Source: Mesorhizobium terrae (GTDB taxonomy: Bacteria; Pseudomonadota; Alphaproteobacteria; Rhizobiales; Rhizobiaceae). From it: 64,000 nucleotides of DNA. Location: positions 682,001 through 746,000 of the forward strand of contig NZ_CP044218.1 of NCBI RefSeq assembly GCF_008727715.1, read 5' to 3'. Position numbers and translations under genes: made by a program. Positions 61,680 to 64,000 of this stretch are shown one piece after another. The stretch's first letter is position 1. The number at the start of each line of letters is the position of its first letter. The notes beneath the pieces are model-generated. The model saw only the letters and a program-made list of their open reading frames with translations, was not told the origin of the DNA and did not search any database.

Positions 61680-62363
61680 TCAAAGCGATTGGTAGAGTTC
61701 CGCAGCATTTTCGTAGGTAAAGCGCATCGGCACCGAACCCTCGATCTGCCATGTGGCCACCACTTCGCCAGCCATCAGCCGGCAGGCAGTACCGGTATCG
61801 GTCACCGCGCCGCCATAAAGGCGGTTGGCAAGATTCAGGATCGCTGTTTGGTGCATGGCAGCGCTTCCGCTGCCGCAGGCATCCTTGACGAGAAGTACGC
61901 GAAAACCGGCGGTCACCGCGTCGCGCACCGTGGCGTCGACGCAGGCCTCGGTCCAGACCCCGGCAACGATCAGCCACTCGATGCCGCGCGCCCTGAGAAG
62001 TTCGACAGCCTCCGGTGCGCGGAAAGCGCTGGCGTGCGCCTTGACCAGCAATGTTTCGCCTTCGATTGGTGCCACTTCGGCGCAGATCGCCGTCAGCGGA
62101 TCGTCCTTGCTGGAAAATGCCGATTTGCCGTTGCCATCGAGCGGATGGAATGGGCGCTCCTGCGTATCGAGATCAACGACATAGGCCCAATGAAAGAGCG
62201 GCACGCCGTTCGCCCGTGCCGCCGCCTGCAGCCGCTGCACATTGGCGAGCAAGTCGGAAAACCCCTCGACCAGATAGCGGCTGTCCTTGCGGTGTTCTTC
62301 CTGCAGGTCGATGAAAATGGCGGCCGCCGCACCACGGGGGATAGAAACAGGCGCCTTCATCAT
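61680..62363 (-). CDS. Isochorismatase-family cysteine hydrolase
   Basis: The 227-residue product has the catalytic triad of the family: Asp19 in AIFIDLQEE, Lys108 in LLVKAHASAF and Cys141 in GVWTEACVDATVRDAV. The cis-peptide-type VAGVWTEAC is also present. Cys-containing members hydrolyse amides such as N-carbamoyl compounds, nicotinamide or ureido acids. The start overlaps the M24 gene stop (ATGA) and the next gene follows at once, so it is the middle of a tight operon. Confidence 0.9.
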   Translation of the reverse strand: MMKAPVSIPRGAAAAIFIDLQEEHRKDSRYLVEGFSDLLANVQRLQAAARANGVPLFHWAYVVDLDTQERPFHPLDGNGKSAFSSKDDPLTAICAEVAPIEGETLLVKAHASAFRAPEAVELLRARGIEWLIVAGVWTEACVDATVRDAVTAGFRVLLVKDACGSGSAAMHQTAILNLANRLYGGAVTDTGTACRLMAGEVVATWQIEGSVPMRFTYENAAELYQSL

Positions 62364-63664
62364 GCATGCCCTTCTAGGAATTCATCCTCATAGGGAAAGC
62401 GCGAAAGCAATTCCGTCCCCGTTTCGGTGATCAAAACCTCGTCCTCCAGCTTAACGCCCTCGCGCCCGCCCTTCTCGCCGATATAGCTTTCCACGGAAAC
62501 CACCATGCCAGGCTGCATGATGCCGTCGCGACCATAGGTTTCGTAGTCCATGGAATGGGCAATGAAAGGCGTTTCGCCGTGCATGCCCACCCCGTGCATG
62601 ACGGAAGTGTAGCGTTGGTCGACAAAACGGTCGGGAATTTTCCATGCCTTTTCCGCGATCTCACGGAACGCCATGCCTGGCTTCACAATCGAAATGTTGT
62701 GCTGCACCTGGTCGTAGGCCATGCCGTAAAGCATCTTCTGATAGTCGCTCGGCTTGCCTGGACCGCAGCGGAAGGTGCGGGAGAAATCCGAATAATAGCC
62801 ATAACAGCCGATCGTATCGGTATCGAGCGCCACCAGTTCGCCAGGCCGCACCTTGCGACCGCTCGCTTCGTTGAACCATGGATTGGTGCGCTGGCCAGAA
62901 GTCAAAAGCCGCGTCTCGATGAACTCGCCGCCTTGCCGGATCACCTCGTGATACATGATGGCGAAGAGTTCGTTCTCGGCGACGCCTGGCTTGATTGCTT
63001 CTCGCACCGCCGCCACCGCGGACTCTGCGCCAGCCATCGAAGCGACGAGACATTTCACTTCCTGCGGCGTCTTTATCGCGCGCACGGCCAGTATCTCGCC
63101 CTGGCAATCCTTCACGTCGCAGCCGCGTTTTTGCAGCGCCAGCGCTTGCAGGTGGCTGCAGCGGTCCAGCCCAAGCTTCATCGAGCCGCCGCCATGGGTC
63201 TTCAAGAGATCAGCGATTTCGTCGGCGAAAGGCCCGGCCGTCTCGTCGTCTCGGCCGGAGACCGAAGACCACACCAGTTTCGAAGGCCTGGCCTCGTCGA
63301 CTGTGTCGAGCACCATGGAGACATGGTAGCTCTGTGGATACTCGAACAGCACGATCGGCCCTTCGGTGGGGATGAAGAAGTAGCGTGTCGAATTGCGCAG
63401 GAAATAGCCGAACATGTTGCGTGAGCCGGTGGCGTAGCGCTGGTTGTAGGGATCGAACAAAACTACGGCGCCATAGCCTGTCTCGCGCATCCAACTGCGC
63501 AGCCGCTCAAGCCGTTCTTTTCTCAGCGCAACTGCGTCAATGAAGGAAGGCTCAGTGTCGGAAAGCCACATGCCGCCGGCAGGATCTGCTGTCGCCGGGT
63601 GGCGCATACGATCCCTGAAATCGACGTCTTCGGTGCTGTCGGGGTTAAAAACCACAATGCTCAT
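62360..63664 (-). CDS. M24-family metalloenzyme (Xaa-Pro peptidase/creatinase fold, DddP-like)
   Basis: The 434-residue product starts at the ATG at 63664 (GGAGG six bases upstream). The N-terminal creatinase-type domain is followed by an M24 domain with ligands in LVALDTDTIGCYGYYSDFSR, MHGVGMHGETPF, VVSVESYIGEKGGREG and KLEDEVLITE. The VIRQGGEFIETRLLTSGQRT and NPWFNEA stretches resemble the DMSP lyase DddP, a non-peptidase M24 member. A peptidase, creatinase-like amidinohydrolase or lyase role all remain possible. It is the first gene of the leftward operon. Confidence 0.88.
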   Translation of the reverse strand: MSIVVFNPDSTEDVDFRDRMRHPATADPAGGMWLSDTEPSFIDAVALRKERLERLRSWMRETGYGAVVLFDPYNQRYATGSRNMFGYFLRNSTRYFFIPTEGPIVLFEYPQSYHVSMVLDTVDEARPSKLVWSSVSGRDDETAGPFADEIADLLKTHGGGSMKLGLDRCSHLQALALQKRGCDVKDCQGEILAVRAIKTPQEVKCLVASMAGAESAVAAVREAIKPGVAENELFAIMYHEVIRQGGEFIETRLLTSGQRTNPWFNEASGRKVRPGELVALDTDTIGCYGYYSDFSRTFRCGPGKPSDYQKMLYGMAYDQVQHNISIVKPGMAFREIAEKAWKIPDRFVDQRYTSVMHGVGMHGETPFIAHSMDYETYGRDGIMQPGMVVSVESYIGEKGGREGVKLEDEVLITETGTELLSRFPYEDEFLEGHA

Positions 63665-63752
63665 GTCCGCCTCCTGAGGCTTTGGACAATGGGGCAAACC
63701 GTCCGTTTCAATTGTGCAGAATACCGCAGGGATCGCTCAACAATCCGCCACA

Positions 63753-64000
63753 CTAACTTCGTCGTGCCGCCTTCGGCGTACGGCCATATTGTTCACGAAA
63801 TGCCCGCGCGAAGCTCGACATGGAAGCGAAGCCGCAAGCCAACGAAACGTCGCGCACGGCAAGTGTCGAATGCGCCAGCAGATCGGCGGCACGCTTCAGG
63901 CGCAGCCGGCGATAGTAGCTGTTGGGTGGAATGGAAAGTTCAGCACGAAAGCTGCGCTCCAGTCGATCCGGTGAGACGCCGAGGCGCGCCGCCAGATCGG
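63753..64000 (-). CDS. AraC-family regulator, C-terminal part (N-terminus outside the window)
   Basis: The reverse strand is open from the window edge to a TAG at 63753-63755. The visible 82 residues are an AraC-type double helix-turn-helix: DLAARLGVSPDRLERSFRAE, SYYRRLRLKRAADLLAHSTL, VRDVSLACGFASMSSFARAF, REQYGRTPKAARRS. The second helix-turn-helix with GFASMSSFARAF is close to GlxA-type regulators. It is directly upstream of the M24 operon on the same strand and probably controls it. Confidence 0.9.
   Translation of the reverse strand, partial: DLAARLGVSPDRLERSFRAELSIPPNSYYRRLRLKRAADLLAHSTLAVRDVSLACGFASMSSFARAFREQYGRTPKAARRS

Overview
The window is high-GC DNA with short intergenic gaps, many ATGA start/stop overlaps, numerous ABC transporters and LysR/GntR/RpiR/AraC regulators, and a rhizobial-type (Rhc) type III secretion (T3SS) gene set. 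This points to a member of the Rhizobiales, most likely Mesorhizobium or a close relative. No nod, nif or fix gene is visible. The species is inferred, not shown.

Positions 1-24123 hold a T3SS locus. A leftward operon carries secretin N-terminal part (rhcC1), inner rod (sctI/nolB), basal-body lipoprotein (sctJ), sctK and sctL; it runs off the left edge, where sctN-Q-R-S-T would be expected. A rightward operon (16142-24123) carries a 57-residue needle/pilin candidate, FHA-domain sctD, two small cluster proteins, export gate sctV, a Tad/CpaC-like secretin (rhcC2), CpaD-like and TadD-like lipoproteins, and sctU. Between the two operons lie an L,D-transpeptidase, a LysR regulator, an RpiR regulator and a roughly 9.9 kb gene for a protein of about 3300 residues with LysM domains at both ends, a bacterial SH3 domain and an embedded PD-(D/E)XK-type nuclease-like domain. 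SctU has AGDE where the self-cleavage motif NPTH should be. This locus is the most unusual part of the window.

Positions 24232-33230 form a catabolic/transport cluster: a GntR regulator diverges from a polyamine-type ABC importer (binding protein, ATPase, two permeases), followed by gamma-glutamyltransferase, an acyl-CoA ligase and a ketopantoate-reductase-like enzyme. Positions 33710-38966 hold a LysR regulator, a small controller-like XRE protein with C-box-like sites, a polar amino-acid ABC importer without its own ATPase, and a CapA-type metallophosphoesterase.

Positions 39015-46893 are an accessory/defence stretch: two XRE regulators, a hypothetical gene, an unlisted 55-residue ribbon-helix-helix gene, an Mrr-like PD-(D/E)XK endonuclease, and a DUF1837 + superfamily 2 helicase pair that reads as a Hachiman (HamA-HamB) system.

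Positions 47390-53338 hold a ferric-siderophore/cobalamin-type ABC importer and two methyltransferases. Positions 53339-58700 are worn DNA: a transposase relic, a GntR regulator, a flavin reductase next to a truncated HpaB-type monooxygenase, a transglutaminase-like cysteine peptidase, a degenerate coding relic, an ABM-domain/ArsR pair with a clear palindrome, and the tail of a serine recombinase. Positions 58863-64000 are a leftward operon: M24 metalloenzyme, isochorismatase-like hydrolase, HSL-type esterase and an oligopeptide-type binding protein without permeases, with a partial AraC regulator at the right edge.
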